This document shows, one piece after another, positions 47,537-55,343 of a stretch of DNA of 64,000 nt. A model generated the notes under the pieces. It was given only the letters and a program-made list of their open reading frames with translations. It had not been told where the DNA came from and ran no database searches. Numbering within the stretch: position 1 is the first letter of the stretch; each line of letters opens with the position of its first letter. Location: positions 152,353 to 216,352 of the forward strand of contig NZ_BSYI01000004.1 of the NCBI RefSeq assembly GCF_030270585.1. Reading direction: 5' to 3'. Origin of the DNA: Paralimibaculum aggregatum (lineage in GTDB: Bacteria; Pseudomonadota; Alphaproteobacteria; Rhodobacterales; Rhodobacteraceae). A program made the position numbers and the translations under genes.

Positions 47537-47626
47537 GGAGAGGTGCCGGAGTGGTCGATCGGGGCGGTCTCGAAAACCGTTGTACCCGCAAGGGTACCGA
47601 GGGTTCGAATCCCTCTCTCTCCGCCA
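47537..47626 (+). tRNA. tRNA-Ser(CGA)
   Basis: A class II tRNA of 90 bases including encoded CCA (47624-47626). Acceptor GGAGAGG pairs with TCTCTCC with one G-U. The anticodon loop CTCGAAA gives anticodon CGA. There is a long variable arm and a T-arm with GGTTCGAATCC. The accessory region with the CRISPR locus begins immediately after its 3' end. Confidence 0.96.
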
Positions 47627-47948
47627 CCAAATTACCATAGCGCCATGATATATATAGATAATTTTTATCGCCCCGGAAATGTTCCCATACATTTGCCCAT
47701 ACAGCGGCATCGGCCTATCGGTGTTCCGTATTCGGCAGGGCGAAGGCCAGCACACATGTTGTCATGATGGCGCTGGACGATTTCCGGGCGAAGAACGCGC
47801 GCGAGGCCATCGGCTTCACCTAGGCGGCTGATGCCGCTATCGCGACCGTCCCTTGATGTCGTGGATGCCATGGTGGGGCTCGTCAGCCCGCATAGGTCAC
47901 GCCAGCGAACCTGATGGACGGGACCTGACCTGGTTTCTGGTCCGGACC
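47627..47948. other. Gene-free AT-richer stretch downstream of tRNA-Ser
   Basis: No gene is supported here. The first 90 bases are unusually AT-rich for this window (ATATATATAGATAATTTTTAT from about 47649) and contain two near copies of CCCATAC (47685 and 47698). This fits the scar of an element integrated at the tRNA 3' end, but no direct repeat of the tRNA end was found elsewhere in the window. Confidence 0.45.
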
Positions 47949-48023
47949 CTAAGCGACCTTCCGAGCTTGATAGAGTTGATTGGCGAACTCGTCCGGGGTC
48001 AAGTCGCCGAGGGCCGAGTATGG
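47949..48023 (-). pseudogene. IS3-family transposase C-terminal remnant
   Basis: The minus strand encodes FPYSALGDLTPDEFANQLYQ and about six more residues, then a stop at 47949. This ending matches the C-terminus of IS3-group integrase-type transposases (the PHSALGxLTPxEFA pattern). Homology stops abruptly at about 48023, where a different gene begins on the other strand, so only about 25 codons remain. Confidence 0.7.
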
Positions 48024-48039
48024 AAACTCCAGCGACACC

Positions 48040-48369
48040 GTGACGATCCTCGTGCCGTTCCGCATCGTGAAGCGCAGCGTGCGCATGGAGTTGCCAGAAG
48101 GCGTCAGGCACTCGCGACGGGCCGACAACACGCTGGTCAAGGCACTGGCGCGCGCGTTCCGGTGGAAGAGGATGCTGGAGTCGGGCGAGTACGCCATCAT
48201 TGCCGAACAGGCCGAGCGCGAGGGGATCGCACCGTCCTACATGACGCGCGTCCTGCGCCTCACGCTGCTCGCGCCCCACATCGTCGAGGCGATCCTGGAC
48301 GGGAAGCAGGGGCCGGAGGTGACCTTGGGGCGGTTTCTGGAGGGGTTTCCGGTGGAGTGGGAAGATCAA
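48040..48369 (+). pseudogene. Recombinase-associated small protein, probably a remnant
   Basis: The frame from GTG 48040 encodes VTILVPFRIVKRS, RADNTLVKALARAFRWKRML, YAIIAEQAEREGIAPSYMTRVLRLTLLAP and IVEAILDGK. I recognise this from small helix-turn-helix-like proteins encoded beside site-specific recombinases in alphaproteobacterial mobile elements. No recombinase lies next to it. Both ends abut unrelated debris, and after residue 110 (WEDQ) the frame runs on into sequence antisense to a regulator stub, so the true C-terminus seems lost. The domain core is intact, so expression cannot be excluded. Confidence 0.6.
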
Positions 48370-48374
48370 GTTGC

Positions 48375-48496
48375 GCTGCACACGCTGAGCGCGCGATCAG
48401 ATCCTCGCTTTGCAGCGATCCCTCCCAGAACAGCCGGTCGGCGGCGAAGGCGAGCCGCTGTGCGATGCTCCATTTCGTCGTTCGTTTCTTCGCCAT
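48375..48496 (-). pseudogene. N-terminal stub of a WYL-type transcriptional regulator
   Basis: The minus strand from ATG 48496 reads MAKKRTTKWSIAQRLAF, then AADRLFWEGSLQSEDLI. This is the usual N-terminal winged-helix start of DeoR/WYL regulators, in which RLFWEGxxxRxDL is conserved. Similarity ends after about 38 codons near a frameshift, where the recombinase-associated gene fragment begins. The WYL domain itself is absent. Its divergent position directly upstream of the cas operon suggests it once controlled that operon. Confidence 0.65.
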
Positions 48497-48535
48497 GTCG
48501 TTGCCAGACCTTTCGTTACTTGAATTACTTATACG

Positions 48536-48565
48536 TTGACAGAATCATGGCGCGCCCTCTTTTAT
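48536..48565 (+). promoter_or_regulatory. Promoter candidate for the type I-G cas operon
   Basis: A perfect TTGACA (48536-48541) is followed after 18 bases by TTTTAT (48560-48565), about 43 bases before the cas7 start codon. It lies in an AT-richer gap between the WYL stub and cas7. A strong ribosome-binding site GGAGGG lies at 48598-48603. Confidence 0.45.
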
Positions 48566-48607
48566 CAAGATACCAGTTTCTATCATTTTAGCCGGACGGA
48601 GGGTGGC

Positions 48608-49825
48608 ATGGATTTGAAAGACCTTCAGGATGCGGTCAAAGAGGATGTGGCCCTGCGCCGGCGACAGCAGTTGCAACCGGCCGGAGGACAGGGGGACAAG
48701 CTCTTTCCGCCGACCTATCCGGGCGACAACGGACCAACCCATGTGTTCGAAAGCCGCCGCATCAACGGCGAGGAACGGGCCTGCGTGCTCATCGACAGCG
48801 TGCAGTCGCAGGCGAACCGGCTCGAGGAAGCGCTTCTCGTTGCCGCGGAGGCCGGGCTCATCTCCCTGCCGCGTCTCACGGTGGATTTCCCCGGCGCCGG
48901 ACTGGACTCGGTAGGGCCGATCAGCGTGCTCGAGGCGCCGCACCGCATCTTCGACGCCATCCTGCGCGACAGCACGCTGGATGGAAAACCGTTCCGCGAA
49001 AGCGATCTCGGAAAGGCGCTGCGCAAGGCCAAGCCGGACGATGCGACCGCAATCCTGCAGGCCGCGCCCACGGCGCTGCTGTTCGGTGCATGGAACTCGA
49101 CCGGCGAGGGCGGCGGGCTGGGTGCCAAGTTCGCCCGCGTCATTGTCTCGGAGGTGATCGGGGTGGATGTGCCGGTCGAGGAGGTCGCCGATCGTCGCAC
49201 GGGCGAAATCAACCTGCGCAGCGCCGGTCGGCGCACGGGCAGCCGGATCGACCCGCTGGGGATCCCGCGGTCGATCGATATTTACAAGGATGGGAGCAAC
49301 TGGGCGTTTGACAAAGGCAAACTTAGCAAAAGGGCCAAGCAGGTTCGTCCGTCAGAGATCAACCACGGCAACATCGCCCCCAGCGTCGATCCGCTCGGCG
49401 TCACCTGCGCCTATGCGTTGCAAACCCAGGTGCTGACCTTCGCCGGGCTCCGGCGGCTGCGCTTTGGCATGGACGAGGCGAAGAACCTCGCTGCGCGCAC
49501 CTGGCTGGCCGCGCTTGGCATCGTCGCGATGATCGAGGGCAACCGGCAGGGCATGGCGCTGCGCTCGCGCTGCGATCTGGTCTGCGAGGGCGGACTTGCG
49601 CCGCTCGAGCTCGTCGCCTTCGACGGCATTACGCGCAAGGTCGAGATCGACACGGACCGGGCTGTGCAACTCCACGAAGAGGCTTTCCACGCCGCGCGGG
49701 AAGCAGGCTTCGCCCTCGATTCCGAGCCGGTGGTCCTGCTGCCGCAGGAAAAGCTCGTCAAGCTCGTGGAACTGTCGCAACAGAAAGCGTTGGCCGACGA
49801 GGGCAGCGAGGCGGACGAGGGCTGA
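48608..49825 (+). CDS. csb1: Type I-G CRISPR Cas7 (Csb1, GSU0053 family)
   Basis: A 405-residue RAMP protein that would form the crRNA-binding backbone of the I-G Cascade. ATG 48608 is used because GGAGGG precedes it by four bases; the in-frame ATG at 48536 overlaps the promoter. Family features include the N-terminal HVFESRRINGEERACVLIDS followed by QSQANRLEEALL, and a central FGAWNSTGEGGGLGAKFARV. The order csb1-csb2-cas3-csx17-cas4/1-cas2 is diagnostic for subtype I-G (old I-U). It is three bases upstream of csb2. Confidence 0.93.
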   Translation: MDLKDLQDAVKEDVALRRRQQLQPAGGQGDKLFPPTYPGDNGPTHVFESRRINGEERACVLIDSVQSQANRLEEALLVAAEAGLISLPRLTVDFPGAGLDSVGPISVLEAPHRIFDAILRDSTLDGKPFRESDLGKALRKAKPDDATAILQAAPTALLFGAWNSTGEGGGLGAKFARVIVSEVIGVDVPVEEVADRRTGEINLRSAGRRTGSRIDPLGIPRSIDIYKDGSNWAFDKGKLSKRAKQVRPSEINHGNIAPSVDPLGVTCAYALQTQVLTFAGLRRLRFGMDEAKNLAARTWLAALGIVAMIEGNRQGMALRSRCDLVCEGGLAPLELVAFDGITRKVEIDTDRAVQLHEEAFHAAREAGFALDSEPVVLLPQEKLVKLVELSQQKALADEGSEADEG

Positions 49826-49828
49826 GTC

Positions 49829-51313
49829 ATGCTCTGCCTCGACATCGCCTGGTTAACCGGCACGGCCTTCTTGGCCCGCGACCCCTCCGACCCGACGCCG
49901 GAATGGCCACCCCAGCCGGATCGCATCTTCTCGGCCCTTGTTGCCAGCTGGGGCTTGGGAGGCGCGAAGCTGGACGAACGTGCGGCGCTGGAATGGCTCG
50001 AGGTGCAGGAGCCTCCGCGCCTGCACCTGCCCGAAAGCGCCCATGCGCGCGATACCGTCAAGGTTTACGTGCCACCGAACGACGCCAAGCGCGATACGGT
50101 TCTTCCTGCTCGGCGCAAGCGGCAAGAACGCCGCTTCCCCGCCGTGGCGCTCGACCCCGAGGCGCCGGTGCACCTGTCCCTCCTGTGGCAGGCGCAAATG
50201 CCCGGGAAACATCGCGACGCGCTCGACGCCCTGGCGCGGCGCACAAGCTACGTCGGGCATTCGGCCAGCCTCGTCCGAGCAGCTTTCCGCGAAATCGAAG
50301 TGCCGCCCGATGGCCTCTGCGCGGCACAGCGCGCGCCCTATCATGGTCGGCTTGCCGAACTCGAGGCGCTTTACAAGCGTCACATGGACGGAGAGGCCAA
50401 CGCGCGCGCCCGCCCGGCGATGCGCCGTGGAACACGGCCGGTTGCTCAAGTCGCAGCGCGCGCATTTACCTCGGATACCGCGCATTGGGCGGTGTTCGAG
50501 CATGCCGGCGACTGGCGCCCCGACCTGCGCGCACAGGCGGGGCTCGCCGAGGCAATGCGACTAGCCCTGATGGAGGCGTGGACGCGGGTCCACGAGGGGA
50601 CGGCGCCCGCCTGGATTTCCGGGCATGAGCCCGACAGGAGCCCGGCGCGCGATGCCCATCTCGCCATCGTGCCGATGGCGAATATCGGCTGGCAGCATTC
50701 CGATGGCCGCATGATGGGCCTGGCCCTCGTGCCCCCTGCCGTCGAAGTGTCTGCCTGGGCCGCATCCGGTCCCGCGGCCTTCGCGCGGCGCCAGGCATTT
50801 CACCGGGCGCTGGCGCGGCTTGGAGAGACCGATGGCGAGGGCCGCAGAATCCTCACCCTGGCGCCGCAGGGTGGCCGGTCATGGCAATGGCGGCTGACGC
50901 CCGCCAGTTCGGGGCTGCGTTCGCTCGATCCGGCGCGATATGTGCGCGGCTCACGGCTGTGGGCCACCGCCACCCCTGTGCTGCTCGACCGGCATCTCAA
51001 GTCCCCCGGGCCACCGGAGCGCAGCGCCGAGGCCAAGGACATGATCCGGCAGGCTTGCGCCCGGGCTGGTTTGCCCGATCCGGCCGCAGTGGTGCTGAGC
51101 ATGCATTCCGCGGTCACGTGTGCTCCATCGGCCCGGCCCGCGGGCGGCAATCCGCGCTGGGTGGGCTGGGCCCGGCGGAAAAGCTTCGGGGGGCGGGCCT
51201 TTGTCCATGTCCGGCTTGCATTCGACGAACCCGTTTCCGGCCCGATCCTGCTGGGTGCGGGGCGGTTCCACGGCTTGGGGCTTTTCCTGCCGATCCGGGA
51301 GGGCCGGGCATGA
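49829..51313 (+). CDS. csb2: Type I-G Csb2 (Cas5-Cas6 fusion, GSU0054 family)
   Basis: A 494-residue protein with the Csb2 start (LCLDIAWLTGTAFLARD, WPPQPDRIFSALVASW) and RTSYVGHSASLV in the Cas5-like half. The Cas6-like C-terminal half ends in the glycine-rich loop GAGRFHGLGLFLPI. In subtype I-G this fused protein binds the 5' handle and cuts the pre-crRNA within repeats. No other cas5 or cas6 gene is present, which agrees. Its TGA overlaps the cas3 ATG. Confidence 0.92.
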   Translation: MLCLDIAWLTGTAFLARDPSDPTPEWPPQPDRIFSALVASWGLGGAKLDERAALEWLEVQEPPRLHLPESAHARDTVKVYVPPNDAKRDTVLPARRKRQERRFPAVALDPEAPVHLSLLWQAQMPGKHRDALDALARRTSYVGHSASLVRAAFREIEVPPDGLCAAQRAPYHGRLAELEALYKRHMDGEANARARPAMRRGTRPVAQVAARAFTSDTAHWAVFEHAGDWRPDLRAQAGLAEAMRLALMEAWTRVHEGTAPAWISGHEPDRSPARDAHLAIVPMANIGWQHSDGRMMGLALVPPAVEVSAWAASGPAAFARRQAFHRALARLGETDGEGRRILTLAPQGGRSWQWRLTPASSGLRSLDPARYVRGSRLWATATPVLLDRHLKSPGPPERSAEAKDMIRQACARAGLPDPAAVVLSMHSAVTCAPSARPAGGNPRWVGWARRKSFGGRAFVHVRLAFDEPVSGPILLGAGRFHGLGLFLPIREGRA

Positions 51314-54165
51314 CGGGTCTGCCATCGCTCGATAAACGGGATTTCTCGGCCGTCTTCGAGGCAGTCCACGGTCACCCGCCCTATGCCTGGCAGCAACGGC
51401 TCCTGCAGGAGGTGGCGGGTTCCGGTGGCTGGCCCGGCGGCATCGCCGCCCCGACCGGCGCCGGCAAGACCGCCGTTCTCGACGTGGCCCTGTTCCACCT
51501 CGCACTTGAAGCCGGGAAATCCCCGCGCCGGGCGCCGATGCGCATCGTGCTGGCGGTGGACCGACGGATAATCGTCGACCAGGCCTTCGAACGCGCCTGC
51601 CGTATCCGCGATGCGCTTGCCCTTGCCACGGATGAGACGCCGCTGGGGCGAATGGCGGCGTGGCTGCGCGCGCTCTCCGGAGACAAGCCGCTGCATGTGG
51701 CCGAACTGCGCGGCGGCATGCCGCTCGAGCGCGACTGGGCGCGGCGCCCCGACCAGCCGACCATCCTTTGCACGACGGTTGATCAGCTAGGCTCGCGGCT
51801 TCTGTTTCGGGGCTATGGCGTGAGCAACAGCATGGCCCCGGTGCATGCGGGATTGCTGGGCTGCGACGCGCTGCTGATCCTTGACGAGGCGCATCTTTCC
51901 CGGGCTTTCGAGGAGACGCTCGCCGCCATCGCCAGACGGCGGCAGGCCGAGGGTTCCCTGGAACTTCCCTGGCGCTGGACCGCGCTCACCGCGACGCCCC
52001 GCGCCGCTGCCAGCCAGTTGTTCGCGCTCACCGACGAGGAACGCGCAGAAGGGCCGATCGCGCGCCGATTGAACGCGCGCAAGGAAATCGAGCTGCGCCA
52101 GGCCGGGAAAGGCGCCGATGCGGAAGCATTCGCGGACAAGGCGCAGGCCTTGCGCAAACAGCTGGCGGACCGTGGCCAAATGGCGCCGGTCGTGGCTGTG
52201 GTCGTGAACCGCGTGATGCTGGCGCGGCAGGTGTTCGAGGCCCTGAGCCAAGACGCGGACGCGGACGCCATTCTGCTCACGGGGCGTGTGCGCCCGGCCG
52301 AGCGCGACGATCTGATCGCGCGATGGCGTGACCGGCTGGAAGGGCTGATCCATGACGCGGCTCGACCGCTTTTCGTGGTGGCGACCCAGTGCATCGAGGC
52401 CGGGGCGGATTTCGACTTCGATGCGATGGTCAGCCAGATCGCGCCCCTTGACGCCCTGCGCCAGCGCTTCGGCCGGCTCGCCCGAAGCGGTAATCGAGGC
52501 GACATGGCGGCACCGGGCATCATTGTCGCCACCAAGGCGGAGACCGGAAAGACTGCAACCGACCCGATCTATGGCCGCGCCCCGGCCGAGACCTGGAAAT
52601 GGCTCTGGGACGTTGCGCAACAGGAGGGCAGGAAGAAGGTCGTGGATTTCGGGCCGGATGCGCTTGATGTGCTTATCGAGTCCAACCCGCCCGGCGAGGG
52701 CTGCACGACGCCCGCTCCCTCGGCGCCGCCCCTGCGCGAGGCCGACCTTGCGGCCTTCGCCATGACCGCGCCCCGTCCCTTCCCGGACCCGGACCCAGCC
52801 CCATTCCTGCATGGCAATTTCCGTGACGACGCCGAAATCGGCCTGGTCTGGCGCGGCGATATCGAAGCGATGCTTGAACGCCTTGTCCATGCCGATGCCC
52901 GCGACGACGCACTGGCCGGGCTGACCGAATTGCTCGCGCTTCTGCCGCCGCGCCCGGCCGAGGCACTGCGGCTGCCGCTCTGGGCGGTGCAGCAGTGGCT
53001 GGCGGGCGGTGGGGCGGCGGACAAGCCGCTGGCCGATGTCCCGGCCAGCCCCGACAAGGCAGAGGATCGAGGCGGCGAGCGCGCGCGCGTCCTGCGCTGG
53101 CGGGGACGCGATGATGTAGCCCATGTCTTGCCCGCAAAGCTGCGCGCCGGGGATGTGGTGATCCTACCGGCCAAGTGCGGCGGCTGCGACGCCTTCGGCT
53201 GGGCGCCCGAGAGCACGTCCCCGGTGAGTGACATCGCCGGTCGCGCGGCTGCGCCCTACGCCGGCCAGCGGGCCGCGCTCAGGCTGCACCCCGCCGTCTG
53301 GCCCGAGGGCGCCACCCCCTGGGCCGAGATCGCCGTCCTGCTCGAAACCGGGGCAGGCGCCGCCGAGATGGCCCGCGCCACGGGCCTTTCCGGATGGCGC
53401 GAGGCGGCCGGGGTCACCCTCGCTCAGCCCTATGGCAATGACCCGACGGTCGGGGTGGTCCTGGTTGCCCCGAAGGGTCTTGCGGAGGGGCAAACGCCGA
53501 CAGAAGCATCTCTGTCTGCGACAGAAGGCGACGAGGGCCTGTTCGGTTCCGAACCCCTTCTGCTCACCGATCATGCCTGCGCCGTCGCCGCGATGGCCTG
53601 CCGTCACGCCAAGGCGCTCGGCCTGAAAGATGATCTGGTCGTGACGCTTGCGACGGCCGGTCAATGGCATGACGACGGCAAGGCCGATCCGCGCTTTCAG
53701 CTCTGGCTCAGGTCGATCGACGGGCTGCCCGGGGATGGTCCGCCCATCGCCAAGACGGCCGCACGCGCAAGCCCGGCCCGTCAACGCGAGCTGCGCGCGG
53801 CGGCATCGCTGCCCAGGAGCTGGCGGCACGAGGTGACCTCGGTGCGCATTGCGGCAGCGCGGCTGACGCAGGGCCAAGCGGTCGCCGACCCGGATCTTCT
53901 GCTCTGGCTGATCGGCACCCATCACGGCCACGGGCGCCCGTTCTTCCCCCATGACGACGACTGGGACGCGCATGAGATGAGCCTGCTCGACACGCCCCTT
54001 CCTCCGGCACCGGGCCCCGACAAGCTTGACTTCGACTGGAACGGCGCCGACTGGGCCGGTCTCATGGAGAGGCTCCGCGCGCGCTACGGACTCTGGGGCC
54101 TCGCCTTTCTCGAGGCCTGCCTGAGGCTGGCCGACCACCGCGCCTCGGCCGGGGAGGTGGAATGA
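51310..54165 (+). CDS. cas3: Type I-G Cas3 helicase-nuclease with C-terminal HD domain
   Basis: A 951-residue effector nuclease starting at ATG 51310, overlapping csb2 (ATGA). The SF2 helicase comes first: Walker A APTGAGKT at 47-54, DEAH at 192-195 and motif VI QRFGRLAR near 385. The HD nuclease is at the C-terminus (about 745-945) with TDHACAVAAM, GQWHDDGKAD, WRHEVTSVRIA and LIGTHHGHGRP, so all metal-binding residues appear present. HD at the C-terminus, not the N-terminus, is typical of the I-G arrangement. It degrades the non-target strand after Cascade binding. Confidence 0.95.
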   Translation: MTGLPSLDKRDFSAVFEAVHGHPPYAWQQRLLQEVAGSGGWPGGIAAPTGAGKTAVLDVALFHLALEAGKSPRRAPMRIVLAVDRRIIVDQAFERACRIRDALALATDETPLGRMAAWLRALSGDKPLHVAELRGGMPLERDWARRPDQPTILCTTVDQLGSRLLFRGYGVSNSMAPVHAGLLGCDALLILDEAHLSRAFEETLAAIARRRQAEGSLELPWRWTALTATPRAAASQLFALTDEERAEGPIARRLNARKEIELRQAGKGADAEAFADKAQALRKQLADRGQMAPVVAVVVNRVMLARQVFEALSQDADADAILLTGRVRPAERDDLIARWRDRLEGLIHDAARPLFVVATQCIEAGADFDFDAMVSQIAPLDALRQRFGRLARSGNRGDMAAPGIIVATKAETGKTATDPIYGRAPAETWKWLWDVAQQEGRKKVVDFGPDALDVLIESNPPGEGCTTPAPSAPPLREADLAAFAMTAPRPFPDPDPAPFLHGNFRDDAEIGLVWRGDIEAMLERLVHADARDDALAGLTELLALLPPRPAEALRLPLWAVQQWLAGGGAADKPLADVPASPDKAEDRGGERARVLRWRGRDDVAHVLPAKLRAGDVVILPAKCGGCDAFGWAPESTSPVSDIAGRAAAPYAGQRAALRLHPAVWPEGATPWAEIAVLLETGAGAAEMARATGLSGWREAAGVTLAQPYGNDPTVGVVLVAPKGLAEGQTPTEASLSATEGDEGLFGSEPLLLTDHACAVAAMACRHAKALGLKDDLVVTLATAGQWHDDGKADPRFQLWLRSIDGLPGDGPPIAKTAARASPARQRELRAAASLPRSWRHEVTSVRIAAARLTQGQAVADPDLLLWLIGTHHGHGRPFFPHDDDWDAHEMSLLDTPLPPAPGPDKLDFDWNGADWAGLMERLRARYGLWGLAFLEACLRLADHRASAGEVE

Positions 54166-55343
54166 TGGCCTGCAAGTCGAAACAGCCCGCGCCCCCGGCC
54201 TGGCAGCCTGACGAAACGGTGCCGGGCGTACGGCACCCGCTAGAAGGGCTCGAGCCTGGCAACCTGCTCGCCTTCATGGCGCTCCTGGGCTTGCTGCGCG
54301 CGCTCGAGATGGCACGGCCTCACTGGCGCTCCCGTTCATACTGGGATGTCGAGACCCACCCCTGGCGCCCCGTCCTGACGCTGGCCGGGCCGCAGACCCA
54401 GGCAGACGTTGCCCGCGCGGCGGCCGAGGGGGCGCATGCCCTGCTTTCGCCGGTGGAGGGGATCTGCAGCACTGCTGCTATTCGAGAAAAGCAGAAAGCC
54501 CAAGGCCGGGTCAAAGAGCCCGAAGCGGAAATCGAGGAAGCCAAGAAACAGGGTAAGCCGACGAAGAAGCTTCAAGGCGAGCTGAACAAGCAAGGCAAGC
54601 GGGCCAACCAGCTGCGGGATGAGCACAAGACCACCACGATTGCCGCGTCGTACGACGACCTTGAGTACCTCGTCGGGTCACAGGATGCCGAGCGTGAGTC
54701 ATGGGTCGCCTGTCTTGCCGCCTGGGTGCCGGGCAAGGACGGCCGCAGGGAGGTTCGAAGTTCACCTCTCAAGCTGACAAGCGGTCAGCAGGCCTTCGCC
54801 GGCGTCTTCGTCACGCTGGCAAGGGACTGCGATCCCATGGAAATCGCCCGCTCGCTTTTCCAGCCCTGGCGCTACATGCATCGCGGCGACAGCTTTCGGT
54901 TCGATGGCGCCGAGGCACGCCGCTACGCCTATTTGGCAGGCGATCCGACGGACAAGAAGCTGTGGACCGTTCCCGGCCAGACAGGAAAGGGCGTCGCGCC
55001 AAGCGAAAGAGGTGCCAACATTCTGGCGGCCGTGGGATTTCGCGCTTTCCCGGTCATCACCCTGCGGCACGGCGTTGTGATTCCGGGAATGGGTCGGAAG
55101 AACCATGAATGGCTCAGCGTCCCGATTTGGACCGCAAAGGGCGGCCGGGGGGCGACACGCGCAGGCATCGAGCGCCTGCTTTGGCAAGGCGGCAACGATA
55201 ACTTGCCCCCGCGTCCCGACGTGTTGGGCTGGCAGAGGTTCCGCATCTTCGAGATCAGTGACAGCCCGACGAGCAAGTACAAGTCCGTCGCGTACGACGG
55301 GCTCATCGACAGCAACGATATGGCCGCCGCGCCGCCGCCATGA
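54162..55343 (+). CDS. csx17: Type I-G Csx17-like / Cas3-extension family protein (putative large subunit)
   Basis: A 393-residue protein overlapping cas3 (ATGA) and cas4/cas1 (ATGA). The N-terminal HPLEGLEPGNLLAFMALLGL and LRALEMARPHWRSRSYWD match the I-G protein that takes the Cas8 place; databases name members either Csx17 or Cas3-extension protein, and this one is the short form. Residues about 108-155 are a Lys/Glu-rich coiled coil (PEAEIEEAKKQGKPTKKLQG) in AT-richer DNA than its neighbours, likely an insertion. No separate cas8 is present, so it probably does PAM recognition, which is inference. Confidence 0.8.
   Translation: MMACKSKQPAPPAWQPDETVPGVRHPLEGLEPGNLLAFMALLGLLRALEMARPHWRSRSYWDVETHPWRPVLTLAGPQTQADVARAAAEGAHALLSPVEGICSTAAIREKQKAQGRVKEPEAEIEEAKKQGKPTKKLQGELNKQGKRANQLRDEHKTTTIAASYDDLEYLVGSQDAERESWVACLAAWVPGKDGRREVRSSPLKLTSGQQAFAGVFVTLARDCDPMEIARSLFQPWRYMHRGDSFRFDGAEARRYAYLAGDPTDKKLWTVPGQTGKGVAPSERGANILAAVGFRAFPVITLRHGVVIPGMGRKNHEWLSVPIWTAKGGRGATRAGIERLLWQGGNDNLPPRPDVLGWQRFRIFEISDSPTSKYKSVAYDGLIDSNDMAAAPPP

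Noticed and set aside
47680..47760. An integrase gene start on the minus strand next to tRNA-Ser
   Set aside because: Only a short open frame with no integrase motif (no Arg-His-Arg-Tyr pattern) is present; the AT-rich DNA alone is not enough.
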